A DNA stretch of 64,000 nucleotides from an uncultured Sphingomonadaceae bacterium (GTDB taxonomy: Bacteria; Pseudomonadota; Alphaproteobacteria; Sphingomonadales; Sphingomonadaceae). Positions 28,698 to 37,560 of the stretch are shown piece after piece. Within the stretch, counting starts at the first letter, position 1. Each line of letters starts with the position of its first letter. The stretch covers positions 1 through 64,000 of the forward strand of contig CAIQHF010000019.1 in the NCBI GenBank assembly GCA_903871605.1. The letters run 5' to 3'. The position numbers were made by a program, and so were the translations under genes. Under the pieces are notes generated by a model. It saw nothing but the letters and a program-made list of their open reading frames with translations. It had not been told where the DNA came from and made no database searches.

Positions 28698-29533
28698 GCA
28701 CGCGCACTCCAGATCCAGGCGGCCGCGGGGAAGACGACGCGGCCATCGGCGAGATGCGCGCGGACCAGCGTGTCGAGCCCGGCGAGCAGGCGATCGCGAT
28801 CCGCCTGCTCGGCGCTGCGCAGCGCGAAGGCGGTCGGGCCGATTCGCCGGAAGAAGCCGACGGCGTCGGCGATCGGATCGGCGCCGTCGCCCGCGACATA
28901 GGCGAAGTCGAGCGGCACCGCCGCGGCGTCGCGCCAACCCGCGGCGGCGAGCAGGCGCGCGACACGCTCCGCGTCGGCGAAGGCGAAGGGACCGGGCGCG
29001 TGCGGATCGGGGGCGGGGCCGCCCACCAGCCTGGCGAGACCCGACGCCCAGGGATTGAGCGCGGGCGAACGGAAGCAGGAGAAGAGCAACGGCGCACCAG
29101 ACGAGGCGCGTGTCCGGATCTGCGCGAGCGCGGCGACGGGATCGTCGAAGAACATCACGCCGTGGCGCGACACGATCAGGTCGAAGCCATCCTCGTCCGC
29201 CCAGCGGCCCGCGTCGGCGACGGCGAAGCGGCAGCGACTAGCCGCTCCGGCGCGGTCGCGCGCGGCTGCCACCAGCGCAGGCGACAGGTCGATGCCGGTG
29301 ATCGTCGCGCCGGGCAGCGCATCGGCAAGCGACAGGCTGGTCCGCCCCGCGCCGCAGCCGACGTCGAGGATGCGCGGTGCCGCGACCCCCGCCAGCCGGC
29401 CCGCAACCGCTGCGACCAGCGCATCGTCGACGGGCGCGAAGGTGCGATCGGTACGCACCCATTCCTCGGCCCATGTCTCGCCGATCGTGCCGGCCCAGTC
29501 GGATGCTTGCATAGGCGCGAGGCTATCCGACAT
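28694..29533 (-). CDS. Class I SAM-dependent methyltransferase
   Basis: A protein of about 279 residues with the Rossmann methyltransferase motif I ILDVGCGAGRTSLSLA, acidic motif II TGIDLSPALV, and DLIVSRHGVMFF after it, resembling the UbiE/ trans-aconitate methyltransferase superfamily (Methyltransf_25/11). The substrate is not predictable. Either the ATG at 29533 or one at 29512 may be used; neither has a strong RBS. Overlaps the GST gene by 4 bases. Confidence 0.82.
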   Translation of the reverse strand: MSDSLAPMQASDWAGTIGETWAEEWVRTDRTFAPVDDALVAAVAGRLAGVAAPRILDVGCGAGRTSLSLADALPGATITGIDLSPALVAAARDRAGAASRCRFAVADAGRWADEDGFDLIVSRHGVMFFDDPVAALAQIRTRASSGAPLLFSCFRSPALNPWASGLARLVGGPAPDPHAPGPFAFADAERVARLLAAAGWRDAAAVPLDFAYVAGDGADPIADAVGFFRRIGPTAFALRSAEQADRDRLLAGLDTLVRAHLADGRVVFPAAAWIWSARA

Positions 29534-29659
29534 TCGACGACGACGGAAGCGGTGCGGTCGGCGGGCGGCGATCCCCCGCCCCGTCGTCACCATTCTCCCG
29601 CACGCTCCGATGCCGGCAGGAGCACCCAGCCGCGCCCGGCCCCCCGCCGGACGACCCGC

Positions 29660-30745
29660 TCAGATGTCGTCGCCCTCTTCCGGCCCCGCCATCAGCGCCT
29701 CGGAGACCGCGTCGGTCTTGGCGCGGATCGCCTTTTCGAGCTTGTCGGCGAGCTCGGGATTGGCCTTGAGGAAGGCCTTCGAATTCTCGCGCCCCTGCCC
29801 GATCCGCACCGAATCATAGGAGAACCAGGCGCCCGACTTCTCGACGATCCCGGCTTTCACCCCGAGATCGAGGATTTCGCCGATCTTGGACACGCCCTCG
29901 CCATACATGATGTCGAACTCGACCTGCTTGAACGGCGGTGCGACCTTGTTCTTGACCACCTTCACGCGCGTGGCGTTGCCGACGATCTCATCGCGATCCT
30001 TGATCTGGCCGGTGCGGCGGATGTCGAGGCGGACCGAGGCGTAGAATTTGAGCGCGTTGCCGCCCGTCGTTGTCTCGGGGTTGCCGTACATCACGCCGAT
30101 CTTCATGCGCAGCTGGTTGATGAAGATCACCATGCAGCGCGAGCGGCTGATCGAGCCGGTGAGCTTGCGCAAGCTCTGCGACATCAGCCGCGCCTGCAGC
30201 CCGACATGGCTGTCGCCCATCTCGCCCTCGATCTCGGCGCGCGGCACGAGCGCCGCGACCGAATCGACCACCAGCACGTCGATCGCGTTCGAGCGGACCA
30301 GCGTGTCGACGATTTCGAGCGCCTGCTCGCCGGTATCCGGCTGCGACACGATCAGCTCGTCGATGTTGACGCCGAGCTTCTTGGCATAGACCGGGTCGAG
30401 CGCATGCTCGGCATCGACGAACGCCGCGGCGCCGCCGGTCTTCTGTGCCTCGGCGATGACGTGGAGCGCGAGCGTCGTCTTGCCCGAGCTTTCCGGGCCG
30501 TAAATCTCGATCACGCGGCCGCGCGGCAGCCCGCCGACGCCCAGCGCGATGTCGAGCCCGAGCGAGCCGGTCGGGATCACCTCGACCTGCATCGCTTCCT
30601 TGGAGCCCAGCCGCATCGCCGAGCCCTTGCCGAACGCGCGGTCGATCTGTGCGAGCGCCGCGTCGAGCGCCTTCTGCCTGTCGGTCGTCGCCAGCTTGTC
30701 GATCATGTCCGAATTTGCCCCGATAACCTTGAGTGATGCGGCCAT
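29660..30745 (-). CDS. recA: Recombinase RecA
   Basis: ATP-dependent strand-exchange protein and LexA co-protease. The 361-residue sequence has Walker [13 protein letters not shown], the [16 protein letters not shown] segment, [10 protein letters not shown]-like Walker B ([17 protein letters not shown]), loop L1/L2 region with [10 protein letters not shown] and NPETTTGG, and the acidic C-terminus GPEEGDDI. A LexA box lies about 86 bases upstream (30831-30845). The gene follows a stand-alone receiver gene and cckA on the same strand. Confidence 0.98.
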   Translation of the reverse strand: MAASLKVIGANSDMIDKLATTDRQKALDAALAQIDRAFGKGSAMRLGSKEAMQVEVIPTGSLGLDIALGVGGLPRGRVIEIYGPESSGKTTLALHVIAEAQKTGGAAAFVDAEHALDPVYAKKLGVNIDELIVSQPDTGEQALEIVDTLVRSNAIDVLVVDSVAALVPRAEIEGEMGDSHVGLQARLMSQSLRKLTGSISRSRCMVIFINQLRMKIGVMYGNPETTTGGNALKFYASVRLDIRRTGQIKDRDEIVGNATRVKVVKNKVAPPFKQVEFDIMYGEGVSKIGEILDLGVKAGIVEKSGAWFSYDSVRIGQGRENSKAFLKANPELADKLEKAIRAKTDAVSEALMAGPEEGDDI

Positions 30746-30807
30746 TGCCTGTCTCCTTGGTAGAGCGTGGCCGCACCAGCTTCAATGCGCGGCTTCGACG
30801 AAGACGG

Positions 30808-30845
30808 TGCGTACCATCTTCGTTCCCGGAGAACAAGAGTGGAAC
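30808..30845 (-). promoter_or_regulatory. LexA box and candidate promoter of recA
   Basis: On the lower strand the sequence is GTTC-CACTCTT-GTTC (30831-30845), the exact GTTC-N7-GTTC box of alphaproteobacterial LexA. The box overlaps a possible -35, TTGTTC (30831-30836), with TACGCA (30808-30813) 17 bases further as the -10. The operator begins three bases after the upstream receiver gene's stop codon. Autoregulated SOS induction of recA is expected. Confidence 0.85.
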
Positions 30846-30848
30846 GGA

Positions 30849-31196
30849 TCAGGCAGTGGCGTCGATCGCCTGTTCGACGCCGGCCAGCGTGAAGGGCTTG
30901 GCGAGCACGGGCGCCTGCGCATGGCGCGCCGGGGGCGGTTCAGTGTGGCCACCTGTGGCGAGCAGGAAGGGAATGCCGCGATCGGCGAGCAGGTCGGCGA
31001 CGGGCCAGCAGGATTCGCCGCGCAGATGGACGTCGAGGATCACCAGATCGAAGCCGCCGGCTTCGGTCCGCGCGATCGCACCCGCTACGCAATCCTCGGT
31101 TCCGGCCACGACATGGCCCAAGCTGTCCACAAAATCCTCGAGCATCATCGCGATCAGCGATTCGTCCTCGACGATCAATATCGATCGACTGTTCAT
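30849..31196 (-). CDS. Single-domain response regulator (receiver only)
   Basis: The 115-residue protein is only a CheY-like receiver. It has acidic pocket residues in VEDESLI, the phosphoacceptor Asp55 in LVILDVHL, and Lys100 in VLAKPF. No output domain is present, so it acts by protein contact or as a phosphate sink. It begins 40 bases after the cckA stop and is probably co-transcribed with it. The sequence type (SILIVEDES...GFDLVILDVHL) resembles receivers linked to HWE-type kinases more than CpdR or DivK, so a link to the CckA relay is only positional. Confidence 0.88.
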   Translation of the reverse strand: MNSRSILIVEDESLIAMMLEDFVDSLGHVVAGTEDCVAGAIARTEAGGFDLVILDVHLRGESCWPVADLLADRGIPFLLATGGHTEPPPARHAQAPVLAKPFTLAGVEQAIDATA

Positions 31197-31235
31197 AAAT
31201 TGCGCCTAGCCGCGGAACCCGTTGTCCGACAAGAA

Positions 31236-33710
31236 CTATCTGCCGTCGCCGCGCGCCGGCCGGACGAGCGCGTCGCGCGCCGCCTCGGCGAGCTGCTGCA
31301 CCGAAAAAGGCTTGGCGAGGAACGCGACATTGTCGAGGTTGATCGATTTCCTAAGCTGTTCCTCGGCATAGCCCGACATGAAGAGGATCGGCAGATCGGG
31401 AAAGCGTTGGCGCGCATGCGCGACCATCGTCGGACCGTCCATCCCGGGCATCATCACGTCGGAGATCAGCAGATCGAATTTTTCCTCGCCGGTCTCGGCG
31501 ACGCGCGCGAGGATTTCGAGCGCCTCTTCGCCGTTGGACGCGGTGCGCACCTGATAGCCCTGACGGACGAGCGCGCGTTCGGCGACCGATCGCACCATGT
31601 CCTCGTCCTCGACGACGAGGATATGGCCGGTGCCCCACAGCTCCTGCGGCGCCTGTTTCGGTGACTGCGCGGCCGCCTCTGCCGCCTCGCCGCGCACGAC
31701 GGGGAGATAGACGACGAAGCTGGTGCCGCGCCCGATCGCCGAATCGGCGAAGATGAAGCCGCCCGACTGCTTGACGATGCCATAGACCGTCGACAGGCCG
31801 AGCCCGGTTCCCTTGCCGACCTCCTTGGTGGTGAAGAAGGGCTCGAAGATCTTGGGCAGCACGTCGGGCGGGATCCCGCTCCCGGTATCGGTGACGCTGA
31901 TCGCGCTATAGTCGCCGACCGGCAGCACGTCGGCGCCGAGCTTGCGGACTTCGGCCGCCGCGACGCCGTAGGTGCGGATCGTCAGCGTCCCGCCATCGGG
32001 CATCGCGTCGCGCGCATTGACCGCGAGGTTGACGATCACCTGCTCGAGCTGCCCCGGATCGGCGCGCACCGCGCCCACCGCACGGCCGTGATTGATGACG
32101 AGCTGCATCGAATCGCCGAGCAGCCGGCGCAGCAGGTTGGAGACTTCGGAGACGACGTCGGGCAGCTGCAGCACCTGCGGACGCAGCGTCTGCTGGCGCG
32201 AGAAGGCGAGCAGTTGCCGGGTCAGCCCTGCCGCGCGATTGGCGTTGTGGCGGATCTGCTGGATGTCGTCATAGTCGCTGTCGCCGGGGGTGTGGCGCAT
32301 CAGGATCAGGTCGCAATGGCCGAGCACCGCGGTCAGGATATTGTTGAAGTCGTGCGCGACGCCGCCCGCCAACTGGCCGACCGCCTGCATCTTGGTCGCC
32401 TGCGCGACTTGGCGCTGGAGACGCCCCTCCTCCGCCGAATCCTTGAGGCTGAGGATGACCGATGCCTCGCCCAGCCCGCGCGCCGAGGCGACGGTGAGCG
32501 ACACGGGCTCTTCGGGACGCGCGAGCAACCGCACCGCGATGTCGCCCGACAGCATCGGGCCGCGCCCGGCGGCGGTGTCCGCCATCGCCTTGGATGCCGC
32601 GAAGCGGCGCACCGCGTCGGACACCGCGGCCTTGTCCTCCTTGACGACGAGATCGCTCGGATAGACGGGCCGGTCGCTCTCGCCGACGCCCGCGGCGACG
32701 CGGAAGGCGTCGTTCTGGAACAGGAAGCGTCCGTCGCGATCGATCAGCGCCAGCCCGAGCGGGAGGATGCCGAGCAGGCCATAGAGATCGTCGGGCAGCG
32801 TGCCTTCGGCGGCGGCCTCGGGTGCCGCGGGCTCGTCGAACAACAGCATCGCGGCAGCGCCGGCGGCGAGTTCGCCGTCGTCGAGCGGAATATGGAGCAG
32901 CCGCAGCGGATCGCCCGTGGCGCCGTCGCGCAGGAAGCGCAGCGCGCCGCTATCGTCCTGCGTCAGGCAGGCGGTGAAGTCGCGGCCGGTGATCGCCGCG
33001 CTCGGCGATCCCAATGCGCGCATCGCGAAGACCTTGTTCGAGACGAGCACGCGGCCACGTTCGTCGATCAGCGCCGCCATCAGCCCGGCGCGCCCGAGCC
33101 GCTCGCCAAAGCCGCCGCCGATCAGTCGCAACGCATCGGTGCGCCCCTCGCCGCGCCCCTCGCCGATCCGCCACAACAGATGATCCTCGCCGACCCCCGC
33201 GCGCGTCACCACCAGTTCGATCCGCGCCATGCCGAGATCAGCGGTGGCATGGCCTTCGCGCCACGCGGTGCGGCCGGCGAGCGCAAATTCCTCGGCATGC
33301 AGATCGAGCCCGGGCAGCGACGGCGGCGTCGCCGCCGGCCCGAACCGATCGACATAGGCGGCGTTGGCCGCGACCAGCCGGCCGGCACGATCGGTCACCG
33401 CGGCGGGCTCTTCGGTCGCATCGAGCACGACGCGCAGCAAGGCCCGATCGGGCCGCGGCACGAGCCGCTGCTCGGTCCGTCCGAAGCCGCCGCGCGCAAA
33501 CAGCACCGCAACCGCCGACAGCGCCGCGAAGCCGACGAGGAAGCCGACCGCGAAGCGCCAGTCGCCCGCCGCGCGCGCCAGCATCACCGCGGAGGCGAGG
33601 CCCAGCCCCGCCACCCCCGCCGCGATCAGCCGATCGGCGGTGACCGCAGCCGAGACGGGTGCCGCGGCGCGCAGCGGCGGATCGGGGCGGGTGGCGAGCG
33701 AGCGCATCAT
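31236..33710 (-). CDS. cckA: Hybrid sensor histidine kinase CckA
   Basis: Cell-cycle kinase that feeds the ChpT-CtrA/CpdR phosphorelay in alphaproteobacteria. The 824-residue protein starts with two membrane helices (about residues 25-47 and 52-70). Next come two or three degenerate PAS-like regions (~85-420). The dimerisation/phosphorylation helix has His453 in GGVAHDFNNILTAVLGH, followed by a HATPase domain (NLAVNARDAMPDGG, GKGTGLGLSTVYG). The C-terminal receiver has Asp751 in LLISDVMMPGMDG. The DFNNILTA and RQLLAFSRQQTL blocks are diagnostic for CckA. Transcribed ahead of the receiver gene and recA. Confidence 0.93.
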   Translation of the reverse strand: MMRSLATRPDPPLRAAAPVSAAVTADRLIAAGVAGLGLASAVMLARAAGDWRFAVGFLVGFAALSAVAVLFARGGFGRTEQRLVPRPDRALLRVVLDATEEPAAVTDRAGRLVAANAAYVDRFGPAATPPSLPGLDLHAEEFALAGRTAWREGHATADLGMARIELVVTRAGVGEDHLLWRIGEGRGEGRTDALRLIGGGFGERLGRAGLMAALIDERGRVLVSNKVFAMRALGSPSAAITGRDFTACLTQDDSGALRFLRDGATGDPLRLLHIPLDDGELAAGAAAMLLFDEPAAPEAAAEGTLPDDLYGLLGILPLGLALIDRDGRFLFQNDAFRVAAGVGESDRPVYPSDLVVKEDKAAVSDAVRRFAASKAMADTAAGRGPMLSGDIAVRLLARPEEPVSLTVASARGLGEASVILSLKDSAEEGRLQRQVAQATKMQAVGQLAGGVAHDFNNILTAVLGHCDLILMRHTPGDSDYDDIQQIRHNANRAAGLTRQLLAFSRQQTLRPQVLQLPDVVSEVSNLLRRLLGDSMQLVINHGRAVGAVRADPGQLEQVIVNLAVNARDAMPDGGTLTIRTYGVAAAEVRKLGADVLPVGDYSAISVTDTGSGIPPDVLPKIFEPFFTTKEVGKGTGLGLSTVYGIVKQSGGFIFADSAIGRGTSFVVYLPVVRGEAAEAAAQSPKQAPQELWGTGHILVVEDEDMVRSVAERALVRQGYQVRTASNGEEALEILARVAETGEEKFDLLISDVMMPGMDGPTMVAHARQRFPDLPILFMSGYAEEQLRKSINLDNVAFLAKPFSVQQLAEAARDALVRPARGDGR

Positions 33711-33756
33711 TCCTTTTCGGCGCCCCGCCCGCCCGCCGTCAATCCGCGCGCCGCGC

Positions 33757-35817
33757 CTACCAGACCTGCACGCGATCGGCCGGCGGCAGATACAGCGTCT
33801 CGCCGGGCTTCACGTCGAACGCCTTGTACCAGAGATCCTTGTTGCGGACCTCGTCGGTACGCTGCTCGCCGGGCGAATGCGGGTTGGTGAGCAGCTGCAT
33901 GCGCAGGATCGGATCGCGATATTTCGTCCGCCACACCTGCGCATAGCCGAGATAGAAGCGCTGGTCGGCGGTGAAGCCGTCGAGCGTCGGCGCGGGCCTG
34001 CCGCCGAGCGACAGCTCATAGGCGTCGTGCGCGAGGCTGAGCCCGGCAAGATCGGCCATATTCTCGCCCAGCGTGAGCTGGCCGCTGACATGGACCCCCG
34101 GCAGCGGCTCATAGCTGTTATACTGGTCGACGAGCTTCTTGGTCAGCGCGGTGAAGCGCGTGACGTCCTGCGGCGTCCACCAGTCGGTCAGCGCGCCGTG
34201 GCTGTCATATTTGCGACCCTGATCGTCGAAATGGTGGCTGAGCTCATGCCCGATCACCACGCCGATCGCGCCGTAATTGACCGCCGGATCGGCCTTGGGG
34301 TCGAAGAAGGGCGGCTGCAGGATCGCCGCGGGGAAGACGATCTCGTTCATCGCGAAATTGGCGTAGGCGTTGATCTCCATCGGGGTCATGCCCCATTCGG
34401 TGCGATCGATCGGCTTACCGAGCTTGTTGAGCCCGCGCTGATATTCGAACGCGTTCGCCGCCGCCACATTGCCGACCAGATCGCCCGGCGTGATCGTGAG
34501 CGTCGAATAATCGCGCCACTTTGTCGGGTAGCCGATCTTGGGGGTGAAGGCGGCGAGCTTGGCGAGCGCCTTCTGCTTGGTGGCGGCATCCATCCAGGTC
34601 AGCTTGGGGATGCGCTGCCCCATCGCGGCGATGATGTTGTGGACGAGCGCATCGGCGGCCGCCTTCGCCTCGGGCGGGAAATATTTGCCGACATAGACCT
34701 GCCCGACCGCCTCGCCCATGCCGGTCGAGACGAGCGTCACGCCCCGCTTCCAACGCGGCTGGTTCTGCGGGGTACCCGACAGCTCGGTGCCGTGGAAGGC
34801 GAAGCCCGCGTCGACGAAGTCCTTCGACAGATAGCGCGCATATTCGTCGATCGTGTGGACGATCAGATAGTCCTGCAGCACCGCCACCGGGGTCGCCGCG
34901 AACAGCTTGGCCTCGCCCGCGAACGCGCTCGGCTGCGCGACGAGGAACGCCGGCTGCGCGTCATAGCCGAGCCCGCTGATGAAGCTCGCCCACGGGAAAC
35001 CCGGCGCCTTGGCGTCGAAATCGGCGCGCGACCATTTATTGTACGTCTTGTCCGCCTCGCGCGATTCCTCGGGGGTCCAGTGGACCTTGGCGATCTCGGT
35101 CTCGAACGCCATGATCGCCTGCGCGCGCGGCGCGGCGTTGCTCTCGCCGGCCAGCGTCAGCAACTTGGCGAGATAGGCGACATAGGCGGCGCGATTCTTG
35201 GCGAGCGCCGGGTCGGCCTTGAGATAATAATCGCGATCGGGAAGGCCGAGGCCGTCCTGGCCGAACTGCGCGATATAATTGTCGGGAAGCTTGTCGTCCT
35301 GGCCGACGCCGGTGCCGAACGGCGTGGTGACGCCGAGCCGGGCGAGCCGGGCCATCTCGGCGCCGAGCGCGGCCTTGTCCTTGGCGGCCTTGATCTCGGC
35401 GAGCCATGGCTTGATCGGCGCCGCACCCTTCGCATTGGCGGCGGCCTCGTCCATGAAGCTCGCGTAGAATTGGCCGATCTTGCTGCCGGGCTGCTTCTCG
35501 GCCTCCTCGAGGATGCCACGGGTACGCTCGAGGCTGAGATCCTGAAGCTTGTGGAACATGCCGTAGCTCGAGCGATCCTGCGGGATCGTCGTCGTCTTCT
35601 GCCAGCCGCCATTGGCGTAACCATAGAAATTGTCGCCGGGCTTTACCGACCGGTCCATCCCCGCCGTATCGAATCCGAAACTGCCATAGGTCGGCGCGCC
35701 CGCGACCGCCGGCGTGCCGCCGGTCGCGACCGGCTGGAGCATCGAGACGGGTGTCGCGGCATGCGCCGCGCCCCCCAACATGGTGGAGGCCAACAGCACG
35801 ACGGCTACAAGACGCAT
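33757..35817 (-). CDS. M13 family metallopeptidase (neprilysin/PepO-like)
   Basis: Zinc endopeptidase of about 686 residues with a Sec signal peptide (MRLVAVVLLASTMLGGAAHA), so exported to the periplasm. The zinc site is VIGHELSHHFDDQG (HELSH at residues 524-528), with the third ligand in ENMADLAGL. The C-terminal AFDVKPGETLYLPPADRVQVW is the usual M13 end. The ATG at 35817 has GGAAGGG about 8 bases upstream and is preferred over an upstream ATG at 35850. Such enzymes degrade short peptides; the target is unknown. Confidence 0.93.
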   Translation of the reverse strand: MRLVAVVLLASTMLGGAAHAATPVSMLQPVATGGTPAVAGAPTYGSFGFDTAGMDRSVKPGDNFYGYANGGWQKTTTIPQDRSSYGMFHKLQDLSLERTRGILEEAEKQPGSKIGQFYASFMDEAAANAKGAAPIKPWLAEIKAAKDKAALGAEMARLARLGVTTPFGTGVGQDDKLPDNYIAQFGQDGLGLPDRDYYLKADPALAKNRAAYVAYLAKLLTLAGESNAAPRAQAIMAFETEIAKVHWTPEESREADKTYNKWSRADFDAKAPGFPWASFISGLGYDAQPAFLVAQPSAFAGEAKLFAATPVAVLQDYLIVHTIDEYARYLSKDFVDAGFAFHGTELSGTPQNQPRWKRGVTLVSTGMGEAVGQVYVGKYFPPEAKAAADALVHNIIAAMGQRIPKLTWMDAATKQKALAKLAAFTPKIGYPTKWRDYSTLTITPGDLVGNVAAANAFEYQRGLNKLGKPIDRTEWGMTPMEINAYANFAMNEIVFPAAILQPPFFDPKADPAVNYGAIGVVIGHELSHHFDDQGRKYDSHGALTDWWTPQDVTRFTALTKKLVDQYNSYEPLPGVHVSGQLTLGENMADLAGLSLAHDAYELSLGGRPAPTLDGFTADQRFYLGYAQVWRTKYRDPILRMQLLTNPHSPGEQRTDEVRNKDLWYKAFDVKPGETLYLPPADRVQVW

Positions 35818-35913
35818 CACAAGAACCCTTCCGCGTTTTAAGTGTATCACACAGGCATAGCAGCGCGGCCCGGCGACGCAAGCGCACGCCCCGCCGCGAC
35901 GCCGTCGCCCTGC

Positions 35914-35966
35914 CAGCCGCGGCCGCCCTGTCAGCCGCGGTCGCCCGGTCAGCCGCGGTCGCGCAT
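35914..35966. repeat. Three tandem 17-18-bp repeats at the smpB 3' end
   Basis: Units CAGCCGCGGCCGCCCTGT (35914-35931), CAGCCGCGGTCGCCCGGT (35932-35949) and CAGCCGCGGTCGCGCAT (35950-35966). The rightmost unit holds the final codons of smpB (Asp-Arg-Gly), and the smpB stop straddles the boundary with the next unit. It looks like slippage of the gene's last codons. Confidence 0.75.
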
Positions 35967-36431
35967 CAGCCGGCCCTGTTCGCGCTTCCAGTCGCGTTCC
36001 TTGATCGTCTCGCGCTTGTCGTGGAGCTTCTTGCCCTTGGCGAGCGCGAGCTCGACCTTGGCGCGACCGCGGCCGTTGAAGTAGATCGACATCGGGATCA
36101 GCGTCATCCCCTCGCGGTTGACGCCGTGGCGCAGCTTCTCGATCTCGCGCAGGTGAAGCAGCAGCTTGCGCGGTCGCTTGGGCTCGTGGTTGAAGCGGTT
36201 GCCGAAATTATATTCGGGGATGTTGGCGTTGATCAGGTTGACCTCGTCGCCCTTCAATTCGGCATAGCTCTCCGCGATCGAGCCCTCGCCGAAGCGCAGC
36301 GACTTCACCTCGGTGCCGGTGAGCGCGATTCCGGCCTCGAAGAACTGCTCGAGGAAATATTCGTAGCGCGCGCGCCGGTTCTCGGCGACGACCTTCTTCT
36401 TCTCGAACTCCAGGGGACGGGGGCGGGCCAT
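35949..36431 (-). CDS. smpB: SsrA-binding protein SmpB
   Basis: Partner of tmRNA in rescuing stalled ribosomes. The 160-residue protein has the beta-barrel core with [45 protein letters not shown] and the C-terminal [18 protein letters not shown] tail that mimics the codon. The tmRNA gene is not in the window. dapA lies upstream on the same strand, an arrangement common in alphaproteobacteria. Confidence 0.97.
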   Translation of the reverse strand: MARPRPLEFEKKKVVAENRRARYEYFLEQFFEAGIALTGTEVKSLRFGEGSIAESYAELKGDEVNLINANIPEYNFGNRFNHEPKRPRKLLLHLREIEKLRHGVNREGMTLIPMSIYFNGRGRAKVELALAKGKKLHDKRETIKERDWKREQGRLMRDRG

Positions 36432-36486
36432 CAGGCGTCAACGCCCGGCGCGAAGATTCCGCACGCGACGCCCGCCACGATCACCC

Positions 36487-36568
36487 CGTTCGCACTGAGC
36501 GAAGTCGAAGTGCGTGTTGCAGGCGGCCCGCTCGAAGCACGTCCTTCGACTGCGCTCAGGACGAACGG
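36487..36568. repeat. Dispersed inverted repeat, second copy
   Basis: The left arm CGTTCGCACTGAGCGAAGTC and right arm TCCTTCGACTGCGCTCAGGA with terminal CGAACGG are nearly complementary. It lies between smpB and dapA. Same family as 14316-14408, with better preserved arms here. Confidence 0.8.
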
Positions 36569-36585
36569 CCGGGGGAGCGACATCG

Positions 36586-37464
36586 TCAAGAGAGCAACCC
36601 CGCGATCTCAAGCGCGGCATCGACCGCGGCGCGGCTCGCTTCGCCGGCCGGGGTCATCGGCAGCCGCAGATCGCCCGGGAAACCGCCCCGCGTCCGCGTC
36701 AGCGCATATTTGATCGGTCCAGGCGACGCGTCGGTGAACAGCGCGGCGTGGAGCGGATAGAGCCTGTCCTGCAGCGCCAGCGCGTCGTCCCAGCGCGCCT
36801 CGCTGCACGCCGCCTGGAACTCGGCGCACAGCCGCGGCGCGACATTGGCGGTGACCGAGATGCACCCCACCCCGCCCGACGCCATGAAGCCCAGCGCCAT
36901 GTCGTCATTTCCCGACAGCTGGCAGAAGTCCGGGCCGCAGGCGAGCCGCTGCGCAGTGACACGCGCGACATTACCCGAGGCATCCTTGATCCCCACGATC
37001 GTCGGAATCTCGGCGAGCCGCCCGAGCGTCGCGGTGGTGATGTCGGTGACGGTGCGCGAGGGGACGTTGTAGAGAATGATCGGCAGGTCGCAGCGTTCGG
37101 CGAGGAATGCGAAATGCGCGAAGATGCCATCCTGGTTGGGGCGATTATAGTAAGGCAGCACGACCAGCGCGGCATCCGCCCCCGCCGCCTTGGCGGAGCG
37201 CATGTGATCGAGCGCGACCAGCGTGTCGTTCGATCCGCAGCCGGCGATCACCGGCACGCGCCCGGCCGCCTGCTCGATGCACAGCGCGACGACCTTGTCG
37301 TGCTCGACGATCGACATCGTCGCCGATTCGCCGGTCGTGCCGCACGGCACCAGACCCGCCGACCCCTCGGCGATCTGCCAGTCGACGAACTGGCGGAACG
37401 CCTGCTCGTCGAAACGACCGTCGCGAAAAGGCGTCACCAAGGCGGGAATCGATCCCGAGAACAT
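36586..37464 (-). CDS. dapA: 4-hydroxy-tetrahydrodipicolinate synthase
   Basis: Condenses pyruvate and aspartate semialdehyde in lysine and diaminopimelate synthesis. A 292-residue TIM barrel with the N-terminal GSIPALVTPF, PCGTTGESATMS, the catalytic Tyr region YYNRP, and the Schiff-base Lys (about 160) in VGIKDASGN. ATG at 37464 has AAGGAG about 7 bases upstream, so the longer upstream frame is rejected. Divergent from the slt gene. Confidence 0.96.
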   Translation of the reverse strand: MFSGSIPALVTPFRDGRFDEQAFRQFVDWQIAEGSAGLVPCGTTGESATMSIVEHDKVVALCIEQAAGRVPVIAGCGSNDTLVALDHMRSAKAAGADAALVVLPYYNRPNQDGIFAHFAFLAERCDLPIILYNVPSRTVTDITTATLGRLAEIPTIVGIKDASGNVARVTAQRLACGPDFCQLSGNDDMALGFMASGGVGCISVTANVAPRLCAEFQAACSEARWDDALALQDRLYPLHAALFTDASPGPIKYALTRTRGGFPGDLRLPMTPAGEASRAAVDAALEIAGLLS

Positions 37465-37560
37465 GCATCTCTCCTTCACGCGCGCCACCTCGACGCGCAT
37501 AGTCCCGCCATGACGAGGGGTCATGGACATTCAGCGCCTGATAAGGAGCGGCTTGGCATA

